In this document: positions 22,995 to 31,211 of the stretch, one piece after another
How the letters are laid out: the number at the start of each line of letters is the position of its first letter
Numbering within the stretch: the first letter of the stretch is position 1
Assembly: GCA_015064795.1 (NCBI GenBank)
Contig: SVRO01000005.1
Coordinates: forward strand, 1 to 34,345
Length of the DNA stretch: 34,345 nucleotides
Source: Oscillospiraceae bacterium
Lineage (GTDB): Bacteria > Bacillota > Clostridia > Oscillospirales > CAG-272
Direction of reading: 5' to 3'
Notes under the pieces: generated by a model
The model's input: only the letters and a program-made list of their open reading frames with translations
Told to the model about the DNA's origin: nothing
Databases searched by the model: none
Translations under genes and position numbers: made by a program

Positions 22995-23833
22995 GACTGT
23001 TTTTTTCTCAGCTCGGGAAGAGCCATCGCGAAGATTGCGGCGAAGCCGACGAGGGCAAGAAGCGTGCAAAGCAGATAATCCCAAACGCCGAAGCTACCGA
23101 AGTTTTTATCGGCGAAGATCTCGGGCAGGGAGCCGAGCATAAAGCCGAAAATGACGAGATAGGTGGCGCGCGGGACGCACTTGAGCAGCTGCTCCACGGC
23201 GTAGGCCGTCAAGAGCACGCCGATCACGGCACCGATGCCGAGCGGCACAAGGGGAAGAATATCCAGACGGGAAACGTGATCCATGATCTCGCCGTAAATG
23301 CCGAGAACGTAAAGCATTTGCGACAGGCTGATGCCGGGAAGCACGAAGCCGATGGCTACGAGGATGCCGCAAAGAAGCTGAAGAAGGACGCTCTTCACGC
23401 TCAAAGCGATCGGAATGGAAAAGAGATCACTTGGAATTTTGGAGATCGCAAAGACGCAAGCAATACCAAGCACAACGAAGAGAACGTCCAACGGCTTTGG
23501 ACGGTGGATCTCGGCCGATTTCAAAATGATCGGAATGCCGCCCGCCACCGCGCCCGCAAAGAAGAAGCAGACGGCCAGCGGAAAGCGCGCCATGAGCATG
23601 GTGACGAGATTCGAAAACAGCACGAAGCCAACAATGCCCGCAACTCCTGCTTCCAACAAAAAGATAAAAGCTTTTTTACGGTTTTTGCCGCCCGGCAGAA
23701 AGGCACCGACCGCCTCGATGAGCTTGTCGTAAATGCCGAGAATCATGGCCATGGAGCCGCCGCTCACACCGGGAACGGTCAGCGTGCCGCCGATCCAAAG
23801 ACCCTTCAGCACGGTAAACAGTGCGTTTTTCAT
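22991..23833 (-). CDS. DUF368 polyprenyl-phosphate transporter, PopT-like
   Basis: Polytopic membrane protein of the DUF368 family, 280 residues with about eight hydrophobic segments. Members of this family were shown to flip undecaprenyl phosphate back across the membrane for reuse in wall-polymer synthesis. That role is established for characterised members and inferred here. The two halves carry matching motifs: VPGVSGGSMAMILGIYDKL (about 20-38) and LPGISLSQMLYVLGIYGEI (about 165-185). This is the inverted or repeated re-entrant layout typical of the family. The ATG at 23833 follows GGAGAAG. It lies 16 bp downstream of the oxidoreductase gene, so the two are co-transcribed. Confidence 0.9.
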   Translation of the reverse strand: MKNALFTVLKGLWIGGTLTVPGVSGGSMAMILGIYDKLIEAVGAFLPGGKNRKKAFIFLLEAGVAGIVGFVLFSNLVTMLMARFPLAVCFFFAGAVAGGIPIILKSAEIHRPKPLDVLFVVLGIACVFAISKIPSDLFSIPIALSVKSVLLQLLCGILVAIGFVLPGISLSQMLYVLGIYGEIMDHVSRLDILPLVPLGIGAVIGVLLTAYAVEQLLKCVPRATYLVIFGFMLGSLPEIFADKNFGSFGVWDYLLCTLLALVGFAAIFAMALPELRKKQS

Positions 23834-23849
23834 TTTCTTCTCCGTTCTT

Positions 23850-24899
23850 TTATTCGAGGGTAACGGTTTTGCCCGTTTTGGCCGATTCGTAGATCGCACC
23901 GATCAGCTTAACGCAATCGGCACCCGTGGTGGGTAGCACCTCGGGGTCGCGGTCATCGCGCACCGCAAGAATCATATCCTCAACAACGTGGCGGTGGCCG
24001 TACAGCTTGTCCGGCTCGAGCTTAGCCGCCTCGCGATTTCCCTTGCCGTAGCGTGCGAGCATCATTTCCTCCTCGTCGTCCTCGTCCATATCTGCAAGAG
24101 GCTCGCGCATCTTCCAAGTCTTGAGCGTATCGGCATCGGCCTCAATACTACCGTTCGTGCCGTAGAGCATGATCTCGGTGGAGATGCCGGGGTAAGCGCA
24201 GGTGGTGCTTACGAAGGTGGCCGTAGCGCCGTTTTTGAATTTGACGAGCGAGGCGGTGAGATCCTCGGTTTCGATGTCGTGGTTATAGATACCCATGGTG
24301 GAGGTGACCGACGCGGGCTCGCCCATGAACCACAGCATAAGGTCTACGGTGTGGATGGCCTGATTCATAAGCGAGCCGCCGCCGTCCATCGCCCAGGTCC
24401 CGTGCCAATTATTATCGTAATATCTTTGGTCGCGATACCATTTGACTGCAAAGGTACCAAGCACCAGCTTCCCGAGTCGGCCGTCCTCGACCGCCGTTTT
24501 GATGGGATACATATTGAGATTGTAGCGGTTTTGGAAGACTACACCCGCCTTTTTCCCCGTTTTCTTGCGTGTTTCCTCGATGAGCATCGCGCGTTCATAG
24601 GTGATGTCAAGCGGCTTTTCCACAAGCACGTGCTTCCCTGCCTCCATAGCGCGCACCGCAAAATCGGCGTGCATGGCGCTGGGGAGGCAGACGCTGATGA
24701 TATCCACTCGCGCATCCTTTAAAAGCTCCTCAAAGTCGCGGTAAAGCGTGATGCCCTCGTAAAGAGTCGCCGCCTTTTCAAGACGTTTTTCGTCAATATC
24801 GCAGACTGCGATAAGCTCGGCGTGCTCGGACGCCGCAGCAGCCTCTGCGTGAGCCATTCCGATGCCAAGACCGAGAACAGCGTATCCTATCTTTTTCAT
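23850..24899 (-). CDS. Gfo/Idh/MocA-family oxidoreductase
   Basis: NAD(P)-dependent sugar or cyclitol oxidoreductase, substrate unknown. 349 residues. The N-terminal Rossmann domain has AVLGLGIGMAHAEAA (7-21), CDIDEKR, and the family EKP (94-96, VLVEKPLDIT). The C-terminal domain has GGGSLMNQAIHTVDLMLW (173-190) with the conserved His 183. An acidic stretch MDEDDEEEM near 274-282 is unusual. The ATG at 24899 follows AGGAGC. With the PopT-like transporter it forms a two-gene unit; the link could be surface-glycan synthesis, but that is only suggested by proximity. Confidence 0.92.
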   Translation of the reverse strand: MKKIGYAVLGLGIGMAHAEAAAASEHAELIAVCDIDEKRLEKAATLYEGITLYRDFEELLKDARVDIISVCLPSAMHADFAVRAMEAGKHVLVEKPLDITYERAMLIEETRKKTGKKAGVVFQNRYNLNMYPIKTAVEDGRLGKLVLGTFAVKWYRDQRYYDNNWHGTWAMDGGGSLMNQAIHTVDLMLWFMGEPASVTSTMGIYNHDIETEDLTASLVKFKNGATATFVSTTCAYPGISTEIMLYGTNGSIEADADTLKTWKMREPLADMDEDDEEEMMLARYGKGNREAAKLEPDKLYGHRHVVEDMILAVRDDRDPEVLPTTGADCVKLIGAIYESAKTGKTVTLE

Positions 24900-24938
24900 A
24901 ACGATGCTCCTTTATGTATTTTGTGATTTTTTGAAATT

Positions 24939-25763
24939 TTAATTCCTTTTTCGAAGCAAGGCCGTTCGCGGATTGCCCGAAAGGTCATTCTCTACCGCGC
25001 AGGAGAAGCCGAAGGCTTCGGCCAGCTTTTCGATATCCTTTTTTTGATCGAAGCCGATCTCAAATAAGATAAACCCGTTTTCCTTCAGACGCGCGGTGTG
25101 ATGTGCGAGAATGGCGCGGTAAAAATCCAGCCCGTCCGCACCGCCGTCAAGTGCCGCGCGTGGCTCGGAAAAAAGCTCCTCCTCAAGCGAGTCAATAATT
25201 GCGGTACGAATATAGGGGGGGTTGGATAAAATGGCATCGAAGCTCTCCTCGCCAAGCGGCGCATCCTTATGCAGAACGTCGGCCAGAACCAAGGCAACAC
25301 GTCCCTCTACGCCGTTTCGCGCCGCGTTTCGTGCTGCCAAGTCCAGCGTTTCGGGGAAAAGATCGGCGGCAAGCGCGCGACAGTCCGCGCGGTGCTTCAA
25401 GACCGAGATGGCAATACATCCGCTTCCTGTGCAAAGATCGGCAAAGTAGGCGTTCTCGGGAAGAAGGGAAATAGCCTTTTCCACCAAGCACTCGGTGTCG
25501 GAACGGGGGATCAGACATTTTTCATTGACGAAATACGTCTCTTCAAAAAAATCCCATTCGCCGAACAGATATTGAAGCGGATAGTGCTCGCATCGGCGGT
25601 CAAGGGCAGCTATGAGAGCTTCACTTTCATAGTTTCTTTCGGGGGAGGAATAGAGCTGTGCGCGTGGTACACCGCAGAAATGCCACAAAAGGAGCGCGGC
25701 CTCGGTCTCGGCGTTTTCGATGCCCGCATCCTTGAGGCAGTCGACGATTTGGCCGTACGTCAT
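24939..25763 (-). CDS. prmC: Release factor glutamine N5-methyltransferase
   Basis: Methylates the glutamine of the GGQ motif in peptide-chain release factors using SAM. 274 residues. The N-terminal helical domain (1-80) ends in LQYLFGEWDFFEETYFVN. The methyltransferase domain has LIPRSDTECLVE (85-96), FADLCTGSGCIAI (107-119) and the catalytic NPPY (181-184). Its usual partner prfA is not adjacent. The ATG at 25763 follows AGGAGGAAA (25768-25776); a longer frame to 25832 would cross the promoter. It has its own consensus promoter. Confidence 0.95.
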   Translation of the reverse strand: MTYGQIVDCLKDAGIENAETEAALLLWHFCGVPRAQLYSSPERNYESEALIAALDRRCEHYPLQYLFGEWDFFEETYFVNEKCLIPRSDTECLVEKAISLLPENAYFADLCTGSGCIAISVLKHRADCRALAADLFPETLDLAARNAARNGVEGRVALVLADVLHKDAPLGEESFDAILSNPPYIRTAIIDSLEEELFSEPRAALDGGADGLDFYRAILAHHTARLKENGFILFEIGFDQKKDIEKLAEAFGFSCAVENDLSGNPRTALLRKRN

Positions 25764-25796
25764 GTTCTTTCCTCCTAAAACATAATAATTCACTCT

Positions 25797-25825
25797 ATTA
25801 TAATGCTTTTCTTTGGCTTTGTCAA
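25797..25825 (-). promoter_or_regulatory. prmC promoter
   Basis: -35 TTGACA (25820-25825), 17-bp spacer, -10 TATAAT (25797-25802), reading leftward, just downstream of the sigK stop codon. Confidence 0.87.
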
Positions 25826-25838
25826 GCCGCAAAATGTA

Positions 25839-26519
25839 TTATTTAAGAGCTTTTGCAAGCTTGGCAAGCGCTCCCTTTTCGATGCGGCTGACGTAGGAGC
25901 GTGAGATGCCGAGCTTTGCCGCAATCTCCCGTTGCGTCATGACCTTATGTCCGTAAAGACCGTAGCGCAAAACGATGATCTGCCGCTCTCGCTCGTCAAG
26001 AATGCTTTCCACGAGCGAGAGAGCTTTTGAGGTCTGCATACCGCGTTCCACCTCCTCGCTCACGTTTTCGTCTGAGCAGATAAAGTCGCTATAAGTAAGG
26101 GGATTGCCGTCTCGGTCTACGTCGATGGTTTCGCCTAAGGAGACTTCGGCGGCCAACTTTTTTTGCGAGCGAAAATGCATCAAAATTTCGTTTTGAATGC
26201 ATTTGGCCGCGTACGTAGCAAAGCGGGCGCCATTTTCGGGGGAAAAGCTATCTACTGCTTTGACCAGTCCAATGGTGCCGATCGATACGAGATCCTCCTG
26301 CGAATGCGCTTGCGAATAGTATTTTCTTACGATGTGTGAGACTAAGCGCAAATTGTGAAGAATCAGCTTTTGGCGTGCGCTCTCGTCCCCCTGGGCCGTC
26401 TGTTCGATACAAAGGGCTTCCTCGGCGGGCGAGAGAGGGGGCGGGAATTTTTGCGGCGTGCCGATGCCGAGAAGAATGTGCGTGAAACGGGAAATGAGCG
26501 AAAAGATCTGCCAAAACAT
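25839..26519 (-). CDS. sigK: Sporulation sigma factor SigK
   Basis: Late mother-cell sigma factor of endospore formers. 226 residues in one uninterrupted frame, so there is no skin-type element. The hydrophobic N-terminus (MFWQIFSLISRFTHILLGIG) resembles a membrane-binding pro-sequence. It is followed by FPPPLSPAEE, as in SigK and SigE. Region 2 spans about 45-117 (NLRLVSHIVRKYY, EDLVSIGTIGLVKAVDSF, ATYAAKCIQNEILMHFRSQKK). Region 4 spans about 165-223 (ERQIIVLRYGLYG and the helix-turn-helix TQREIAAKLGISRSYVSRIEKGAL). RYGLYG and SRSYVSRIEKGAL favour SigK over SigE. The ATG at 26519 follows GGAGGA (26526-26531). A CATAAAAT at 26548-26555 resembles a sigma-E -10, but no matching -35 is evident. 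Confidence 0.92.
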   Translation of the reverse strand: MFWQIFSLISRFTHILLGIGTPQKFPPPLSPAEEALCIEQTAQGDESARQKLILHNLRLVSHIVRKYYSQAHSQEDLVSIGTIGLVKAVDSFSPENGARFATYAAKCIQNEILMHFRSQKKLAAEVSLGETIDVDRDGNPLTYSDFICSDENVSEEVERGMQTSKALSLVESILDERERQIIVLRYGLYGHKVMTQREIAAKLGISRSYVSRIEKGALAKLAKALK

Positions 26520-26670
26520 AACGCGTCCTCCTTTTCGATATATCTTCATTTTATGCAGGAACGGCACGTCCTTTGATGAAAAGAGAAAGATAGGACAAGG
26601 GCAGAAGAAAGAAAACGGAATTTTTGGTATATAAACAAAAAATGTTTCGCGCTTGAGAGCTTTATAACGA

Positions 26671-26698
26671 AACGGCATTCCGAGATCGGAATGCCGTT
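26671..26698 (-). terminator. Terminator of the M20 peptidase gene
   Basis: Perfect 13-bp stem AACGGCATTCCGA/TCGGAATGCCGTT with loop GA, 31 bp beyond the peptidase stop codon. On the minus strand the tract after it is TCGTTATAAAG, a weak U-tract. On the plus strand TTTTCTTTGTTTTTTT follows, but no rightward gene is present. Confidence 0.6.
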
Positions 26699-26728
26699 GG
26701 TTTTCTTTGTTTTTTTATCGGTCGGATG

Positions 26729-27841
26729 TTAGCAGAAAACTTGGATAAGCTCAATGGCGATCCGAAGACCGTCCTTTAGGCTTTCCAGCTCGATCCACTC
26801 CTCGCGCGTGTGGCACAGGTCGCCGTTGTAAAGGCCAACTGCAACCGAGGGGATACCGATCGACATCGGGGCGTTGCAGTCGGTGGATGCCGATTCGCTG
26901 TGAAGCGGCTTCCCGATATATTTTTCAATGACTGAGCGGCAGGTGTTTGTCAACGCTTCAAGCGCGGCGGGGTCTACGTTTTTAGCGCAGGGTCTGTCGC
27001 CCACCAAGGTCACATTTACCTTTACTCGATCGTTTTGCGCCTCTCGGAAAATTGTTTCAAATTTTTCCTTCATATATTCCAAACAGTTGGCGTCGTCCGA
27101 GCGGTATTCGCAGAGCATTTTTGCGTTTTGTGCGATGGTGTTTACGCTGGTTCCTCCTTCAATGAGGCCTACGTTATAGGTCGTTTTGGTTCCCGCGGGC
27201 TTCGGCACCTCAATCTCATAGATGCGCGCAACGATATTCGCCAAGTTGGCGATCGCGTTTTCCTTGCCAAAGGAACAGAAGGAGTGACCGCCCTCGGTCA
27301 AGACCTCGACCTCGTAGCGATGCGAGCCGACGCAGGAGTCGTGCATCGTGTCGAGGTTACTGTCGAAGGAAATGAGACGGGCAATTCTTCCCGTATACTG
27401 CGCAAGGAGCGCGCGCGTTCCCTTCAGATTGCCAAGTCCTTCCTCGCAGGAGTTGCAAACGAAAAGAATACCGTTTTTGGGTGGGGTATGCGTTGCCTTT
27501 AAGTATTTGGCGGCCACCATCATTGCGGCAACGCAGGCTGTATCGTCGCCGATGCCGGGGCAAAAGGCTCGGCCGTCCTTTTCGTAGTAGGGCATAGGCT
27601 CGGTGTCGGGGAATACGGTGTCGGTGTGCGCCTCGAAGACCGTGATCTCGTTCGAGCCATCACAGTTCCATTCACAGACGACGTTTTTGGCTTCGTCGAT
27701 ATATACCTTGTCAAAGCCGAGCTTGTCAAGATACGCTTTGCAGTATGCCGCGCGCTTTTCCTCGTGGTGCGAGGGAGCGGGGATGGCGCAAAGCTCCTTT
27801 AAGAGCGCATATACTTCTTCGTTATAAGCTTCAAAATTCAT
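26729..27841 (-). CDS. M20-family metallopeptidase
   Basis: Cytoplasmic zinc exopeptidase or deacylase of the M20/M25/M40 group, 370 residues. Metal and catalytic residues are in place: His 72 and Asp 74 in EAHTDTVFPD, the bridging Asp 99 in GIGDDTACVA, the Glu pair 133-134 in NSCEEGLGN, Asp 160 in ISFDSN, and a final histidine in GDLCHTREEW. GGHSFCSFGKENAI marks the start of the dimerisation lid domain. The best guess is a dipeptidase or tripeptidase; the specificity is open. The ATG at 27841 follows AAGGAGAT (27849-27857). A single-gene unit with a strong promoter. Confidence 0.9.
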   Translation of the reverse strand: MNFEAYNEEVYALLKELCAIPAPSHHEEKRAAYCKAYLDKLGFDKVYIDEAKNVVCEWNCDGSNEITVFEAHTDTVFPDTEPMPYYEKDGRAFCPGIGDDTACVAAMMVAAKYLKATHTPPKNGILFVCNSCEEGLGNLKGTRALLAQYTGRIARLISFDSNLDTMHDSCVGSHRYEVEVLTEGGHSFCSFGKENAIANLANIVARIYEIEVPKPAGTKTTYNVGLIEGGTSVNTIAQNAKMLCEYRSDDANCLEYMKEKFETIFREAQNDRVKVNVTLVGDRPCAKNVDPAALEALTNTCRSVIEKYIGKPLHSESASTDCNAPMSIGIPSVAVGLYNGDLCHTREEWIELESLKDGLRIAIELIQVFC

Positions 27842-27875
27842 GTTGGTGATCTCCTTTATAAAATGCTTCGCTTGC

Positions 27876-27904
27876 ATTATATCACGTGTGTCACGAAAAG
27901 TCAA
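27876..27904 (-). promoter_or_regulatory. M20 peptidase promoter
   Basis: -35 TTGACT (27899-27904), 17-bp spacer, -10 TATAAT (27876-27881), reading leftward. The spacer contains CGTGACACACGTG, a partly symmetric sequence that could be an operator. Confidence 0.85.
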
Positions 27905-27973
27905 CGATATTTTCTGTCCTTCAAGAAATAGGGTGAAATATAATAAGGAAGTTTTTCGGTATGGGTGAATTTT

Positions 27974-28954
27974 CTAAGAAAAGATTTGATCGGAGAGTAG
28001 GGAAACGAGGTCGAGTGCCTCAGATTCGGGGAGGGCTTTTTGCAACGCGTCGCGCATTGCCGCAAGGTCAACGGGGCGAGAGATCAGCGCGTGAGCCACC
28101 CGATCGGGAAGCGTCGTATCAAGCGCATCGGTGTAGAGCTTGAGATCGGCAATCACGCCGCCCGTCACCTGCATTTGCAATTCCACACTTCCAAAGGAGA
28201 GGCGACCGCTACAGGAGACATTGAAGGGGAGGGGGGAGCCGTAAAGATACGCCCGACTTCCAAAAAGCGCGGTAAACTCGGCGATGTTTTCGTCCTTGAT
28301 CTCGTCGAGTGGTTCGTGCGGCAGCCCGTATACCTCACGGAAGGCGGTGAGAAGATGCTCTTTCATGCGCGCGCAGGTGAGCGTTGGCGCAAGCTCCGTG
28401 AGGTTGACCACACGCGAGCGTACCGATTTTACGCCCTTGGCCTCCAGCTTTGCCTTGGGCGGCGTGAGGTAGCGCGTCATTTTTTCGGTGTCGGCCGCGA
28501 TCATCAGCGTGCCGTGGTGGTAGGAGTGTCCTTTGCTGTGATAAAAGGCGTTGCCTGAAAACTTTCGGCCGTCGGCCAGAACGTCGTTGCGTCCCGAACG
28601 TTCGGTCGCGATTCCTGCCAGCGCGCAGGCTCTTTGAATGACCGAGAGCTGCTTGTCCACGTCAAAATTTTCGGTGGCGCAAAGGAAGGTGAAGTTCAGG
28701 TTGCCAAGATCGTGAAAAACCGCGCCGCCGCCCGAAAGGCGCCGCGCAAGATGTCCGCCCTCGCTCTCCAAAAGCTCGGTGCGGCATTCCGCAAGGGCGT
28801 TTTGGTTCTTGCCGATCACAACGGTGTTTTGATTTTGCCACAAATAGAGAATAAAGGTCTCACCGTCCACCTCGTCGAATAAATATTTTTCGCGGGCAAG
28901 ATTGGCGTAGGGGTCAAAATCGTTACTTATATAAAAATGAAGTTTTTTTATCAC
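27974..28954 (-). CDS. lplA: Lipoate--protein ligase A
   Basis: Activates free lipoate with ATP and attaches it to the lysine of lipoyl domains. 326 residues, full length with the C-terminal accessory domain (about 245-326), so it should catalyse both steps. The family motif RRLSGGGAVFHDLGNLNF lies at 71-88, and Lys 131 in DGRKFSGNAF is the catalytic lysine. HHGTLMI follows. The start is a GTG at 28954 behind AAGGAG; no nearby ATG fits. The gene runs divergently from the DeoR regulator, beyond which lies an operon for a lipoyl-dependent dehydrogenase. The most likely substrate is therefore the E2 lipoyl domain encoded at 29934-31199. lipA and lipB are not seen in the window. Confidence 0.95.
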   Translation of the reverse strand: MIKKLHFYISNDFDPYANLAREKYLFDEVDGETFILYLWQNQNTVVIGKNQNALAECRTELLESEGGHLARRLSGGGAVFHDLGNLNFTFLCATENFDVDKQLSVIQRACALAGIATERSGRNDVLADGRKFSGNAFYHSKGHSYHHGTLMIAADTEKMTRYLTPPKAKLEAKGVKSVRSRVVNLTELAPTLTCARMKEHLLTAFREVYGLPHEPLDEIKDENIAEFTALFGSRAYLYGSPLPFNVSCSGRLSFGSVELQMQVTGGVIADLKLYTDALDTTLPDRVAHALISRPVDLAAMRDALQKALPESEALDLVSLLSDQIFS

Positions 28955-28988
28955 GTTTTCTCCTTGCTTTCGGTAAAAATACAACAAT

Positions 28989-29017
28989 ATTTTAATATAT
29001 CTTGTGAAAAATGTCAA
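28989..29017 (-). promoter_or_regulatory. lplA promoter
   Basis: -35 TTGACA (29012-29017), 17-bp spacer, -10 TAAAAT (28989-28994), reading leftward. Its -35 abuts that of the divergent regulator promoter. Confidence 0.83.
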
Positions 29018-29046
29018 TAGACAATTTGAGAGATGCGTGATATAAT
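29018..29046 (+). promoter_or_regulatory. Promoter of the DeoR-family regulator gene
   Basis: -35 TAGACA (29018-29023), 17-bp spacer, -10 TATAAT (29041-29046). The 20-bp operator-like repeat begins at the next base, where transcription should start. Confidence 0.65.
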
Positions 29047-29066
29047 AATGTTATAATATGTTATAA
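29047..29066 (+). promoter_or_regulatory. Putative operator, copy 1 (TGTTATAA direct repeat)
   Basis: Two TGTTATAA half-sites (29049-29056 and 29059-29066), 10 bp apart centre to centre, preceded by AA. The 20-bp sequence is identical to copy 2 at 29881-29900. It lies at the start site of the regulator gene, suited to autorepression. Confidence 0.65.
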
Positions 29067-29093
29067 ACTTGAATGCTTAAAACGGGAGGTTTT

Positions 29094-29843
29094 ATGAATC
29101 GCATCAGACAGGATCGTATCAAAAAATATATTGAAAATCAAAACATCGTCACGATTAAGGAGCTTCGCGAGCTTTTTCCCGACGTTTCGCTTATGACGCT
29201 TCACCGCGATCTTACTGCGCTTGAGGAAATGGGGGTGCTGACCAAATTCCGCGGCGGCGCCCGCTCGGTGCATCAGCGCGACGAGGTCGAATTTGACATT
29301 CGAATGAAGGAAAATAATGCGGGCAAGCTTTCCATGGTCAAAAAGGCCATGAAGCTGATAAAGGCCCAAAGCTCGCTTTTTTTGGATGCGAGCACGTCCA
29401 ATCTTTTTTTGGCAAGCAAACTTCCCGATGTGGATCTCAACGTCACCACGATCAGCCCAAATATTGCGCTTGAGCTTTGCAAGCTCAAAAATCCCGTGGT
29501 CAATTTGTGCGGTGGCACCATGAATCGTCGAACGTTGTCGGTTTCGGGGGTGAACACGCTGGATCTTCTCGATCGGATCAATATTGATCTGGCGTTTATC
29601 GGCGTTTCGGGTTGTTCAGCCGAGGAAGGCTTTACCTGCGGCACCGAGGCCGATATGCTCATTAAAAGTCGCGTGATACGGAAGGCTCGCACGACTGTGG
29701 TGCTTTGCGGTGCAGATAAGCTGAAGCGTCTGATGCCGTATACCTTTGCTACCTTTTCCGATGTGGACTATATTATAAGCGACCAGCCCTTGCCTGAGGC
29801 CTTCGTTCAAAAATGCCAAGAAAACGGGGTGAAAATCCTGTAA
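29094..29843 (+). CDS. DeoR/GlpR-family transcriptional regulator
   Basis: DNA-binding repressor with a sugar-phosphate-type sensor domain, 249 residues. The N-terminal winged helix (1-55) reads RQDRIKKYIENQNIVTIKELRELFPDVSLMTLHRDLTALEEMGVLTKFRGGA, the DeoR signature in a slightly divergent form. The C-terminal domain has LFLDASTSNLFLA, VVNLCGGTMNRRTLSVSG and the family motif AFIGVSGCSAEEGFTCG, then VVLCGADKLKR. The ATG at 29094 follows GGGAGGT (29084-29090). It lies between lplA (divergent) and the dehydrogenase operon (same strand). Identical operator-like repeats occur upstream of both itself and that operon, so it is the likely local regulator. The effector is unknown. Confidence 0.92.
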   Translation: MNRIRQDRIKKYIENQNIVTIKELRELFPDVSLMTLHRDLTALEEMGVLTKFRGGARSVHQRDEVEFDIRMKENNAGKLSMVKKAMKLIKAQSSLFLDASTSNLFLASKLPDVDLNVTTISPNIALELCKLKNPVVNLCGGTMNRRTLSVSGVNTLDLLDRINIDLAFIGVSGCSAEEGFTCGTEADMLIKSRVIRKARTTVVLCGADKLKRLMPYTFATFSDVDYIISDQPLPEAFVQKCQENGVKIL

Positions 29844-29872
29844 AATTGATTGTAGATTTTTCGGAAAAGTAA

Positions 29873-29901
29873 TTGACACAAATGTTATAATATGTTATAA
29901 T
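29873..29901 (+). promoter_or_regulatory. Promoter of the 2-oxoacid dehydrogenase operon
   Basis: Perfect sigma-A promoter: -35 TTGACA (29873-29878), 17-bp spacer, -10 TATAAT (29896-29901). The operator-like repeat fills the spacer and overlaps the -10. Confidence 0.9.
29881..29900 (+). promoter_or_regulatory. Putative operator, copy 2 (TGTTATAA direct repeat)
   Basis: Half-sites TGTTATAA at 29883-29890 and 29893-29900, identical over 20 bp to copy 1. A bound repressor would cover the spacer and the -10 box of the dehydrogenase promoter. Confidence 0.7.
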
Positions 29902-29933
29902 AAACTGATATCATATTTTAAGGAGGATTTGTT

Positions 29934-31199
29934 TTGGCAAATGCTGTAATCATGCCCAAGGCCGGTATCACGGTAGAAAGCTGTATCATCGGTAATTGGG
30001 AGAAAAAAGTTGGAGATGCGGTAAAGGTAGGAGATATTCTCTTTACATACGAAACCGACAAGGCAAGTTTCGAATGTGAATCTACCGCAGAGGGTACCTT
30101 GCTTGAGATCTTCTATAACGAAGGTGACGAGGTTCCTTGTCTTGTAAACGTTTGTGCGGTTGGAAATCCCGGCGAGGATTGCTCCGCCCTTCGTCCCGAA
30201 TCTGCTGCTCCCGCGGCAGCTGAGGAAAAGCCTGCCGAGGCACCTGCTGCCGAGGAGAAGAAGGCAGAGGTTGCCGCTCCTGTGGCTACCACGGCCGTAG
30301 ATGGCGCAAAGACTGCGATCTCCCCCAGAGCCAAGAAGCTCGCAGAGCGTGCAGGCGTTGACGCCGCACTTGCTACCCCCACGGGCCCGAACGGCCGAAT
30401 CATCGAGCGCGACGTGAGAACGCTGATGGACAACCCCGTAGTTGCTGCGGCAAAGGTTGAGGCACCTGTAGCGGCACCCGCCGTCAATGCCGTCGTCGAC
30501 GAGGCCGAGTACACCGACGTGAAGTTCAGCGGTATCCGCCGTGCGATCAGCAAGTCGATGCACACCTCGCTGTCCACCATGGCACAGCTTACGCACACCA
30601 CCTCCTTCGACGCTACCACCATTCTTGCTTATCGCAAGATGCTTAAGGCGGCCGAGGGTGAGTATGCGGGCATCACGCTTGGCGACATCATTCTTTATGC
30701 CGTTTCGAGAACGCTTCTCAATCACCCCGACCTCAACGCGCATATGCTTGACGACAACAACATCCGTCTGTTTAAGCATGTCAACCTCGGCGTTGCCGTT
30801 GACACGCCCAGAGGACTTATGGTTCCCACCATTTTCCACGCAGACGAGATGAGCCTTCTTGAGATCTCGAAGGCCGTGAAGTCGCTTGCCGCACAGTGCC
30901 GCGAGGGCAACATCAGCCCCGATAAGCTTACGGGCGGAACCTTCACGGTTTCCAACCTCGGCAACATGGGTGTTGAGTCCTTCACGCCCGTTATCAACCC
31001 GCCTCAGACGGGTATCCTTGGTGTTTGCTGCACTACGGAGCGCGTAAGAAAGGCTGCCGACGGCTCGCTTCAGGTCTACTCCGCAATGGGTCTCAGCCTC
31101 ACTTACGACCACCGCGCCGTAGACGGCTCGCCCGCAGCTCGCTTCCAGAAGGAGCTTGCTCATAATCTTGAAAACTTTACGGCACTTCTTGCTAAATAA
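29934..31199 (+). CDS. Dihydrolipoyl acyltransferase, E2 of a 2-oxoacid dehydrogenase complex
   Basis: E2 core that moves the acyl group from E1 via a swinging lipoyl arm to CoA. 421 residues in the standard order. One lipoyl domain (1-78) has the modified Lys 43 in YETDKASFE. An Ala/Pro/Glu linker (90-125) follows, then the E1/E3-binding domain (129-165, ISPRAKKLAERAG...GPNGRIIERDV), a second linker, and the catalytic domain (about 195-421) ending with DHRAVDG (His 393, Asp 397). The start is a TTG at 29934 (MANAVIMPKAG) behind a strong AAGGAGGA. Acyl specificity (pyruvate, acetoin or branched-chain) cannot be read by eye. First gene of the operon. Confidence 0.95.
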   Translation: MANAVIMPKAGITVESCIIGNWEKKVGDAVKVGDILFTYETDKASFECESTAEGTLLEIFYNEGDEVPCLVNVCAVGNPGEDCSALRPESAAPAAAEEKPAEAPAAEEKKAEVAAPVATTAVDGAKTAISPRAKKLAERAGVDAALATPTGPNGRIIERDVRTLMDNPVVAAAKVEAPVAAPAVNAVVDEAEYTDVKFSGIRRAISKSMHTSLSTMAQLTHTTSFDATTILAYRKMLKAAEGEYAGITLGDIILYAVSRTLLNHPDLNAHMLDDNNIRLFKHVNLGVAVDTPRGLMVPTIFHADEMSLLEISKAVKSLAAQCREGNISPDKLTGGTFTVSNLGNMGVESFTPVINPPQTGILGVCCTTERVRKAADGSLQVYSAMGLSLTYDHRAVDGSPAARFQKELAHNLENFTALLAK

Positions 31200-31211
31200 G
31201 GAGATCATACT

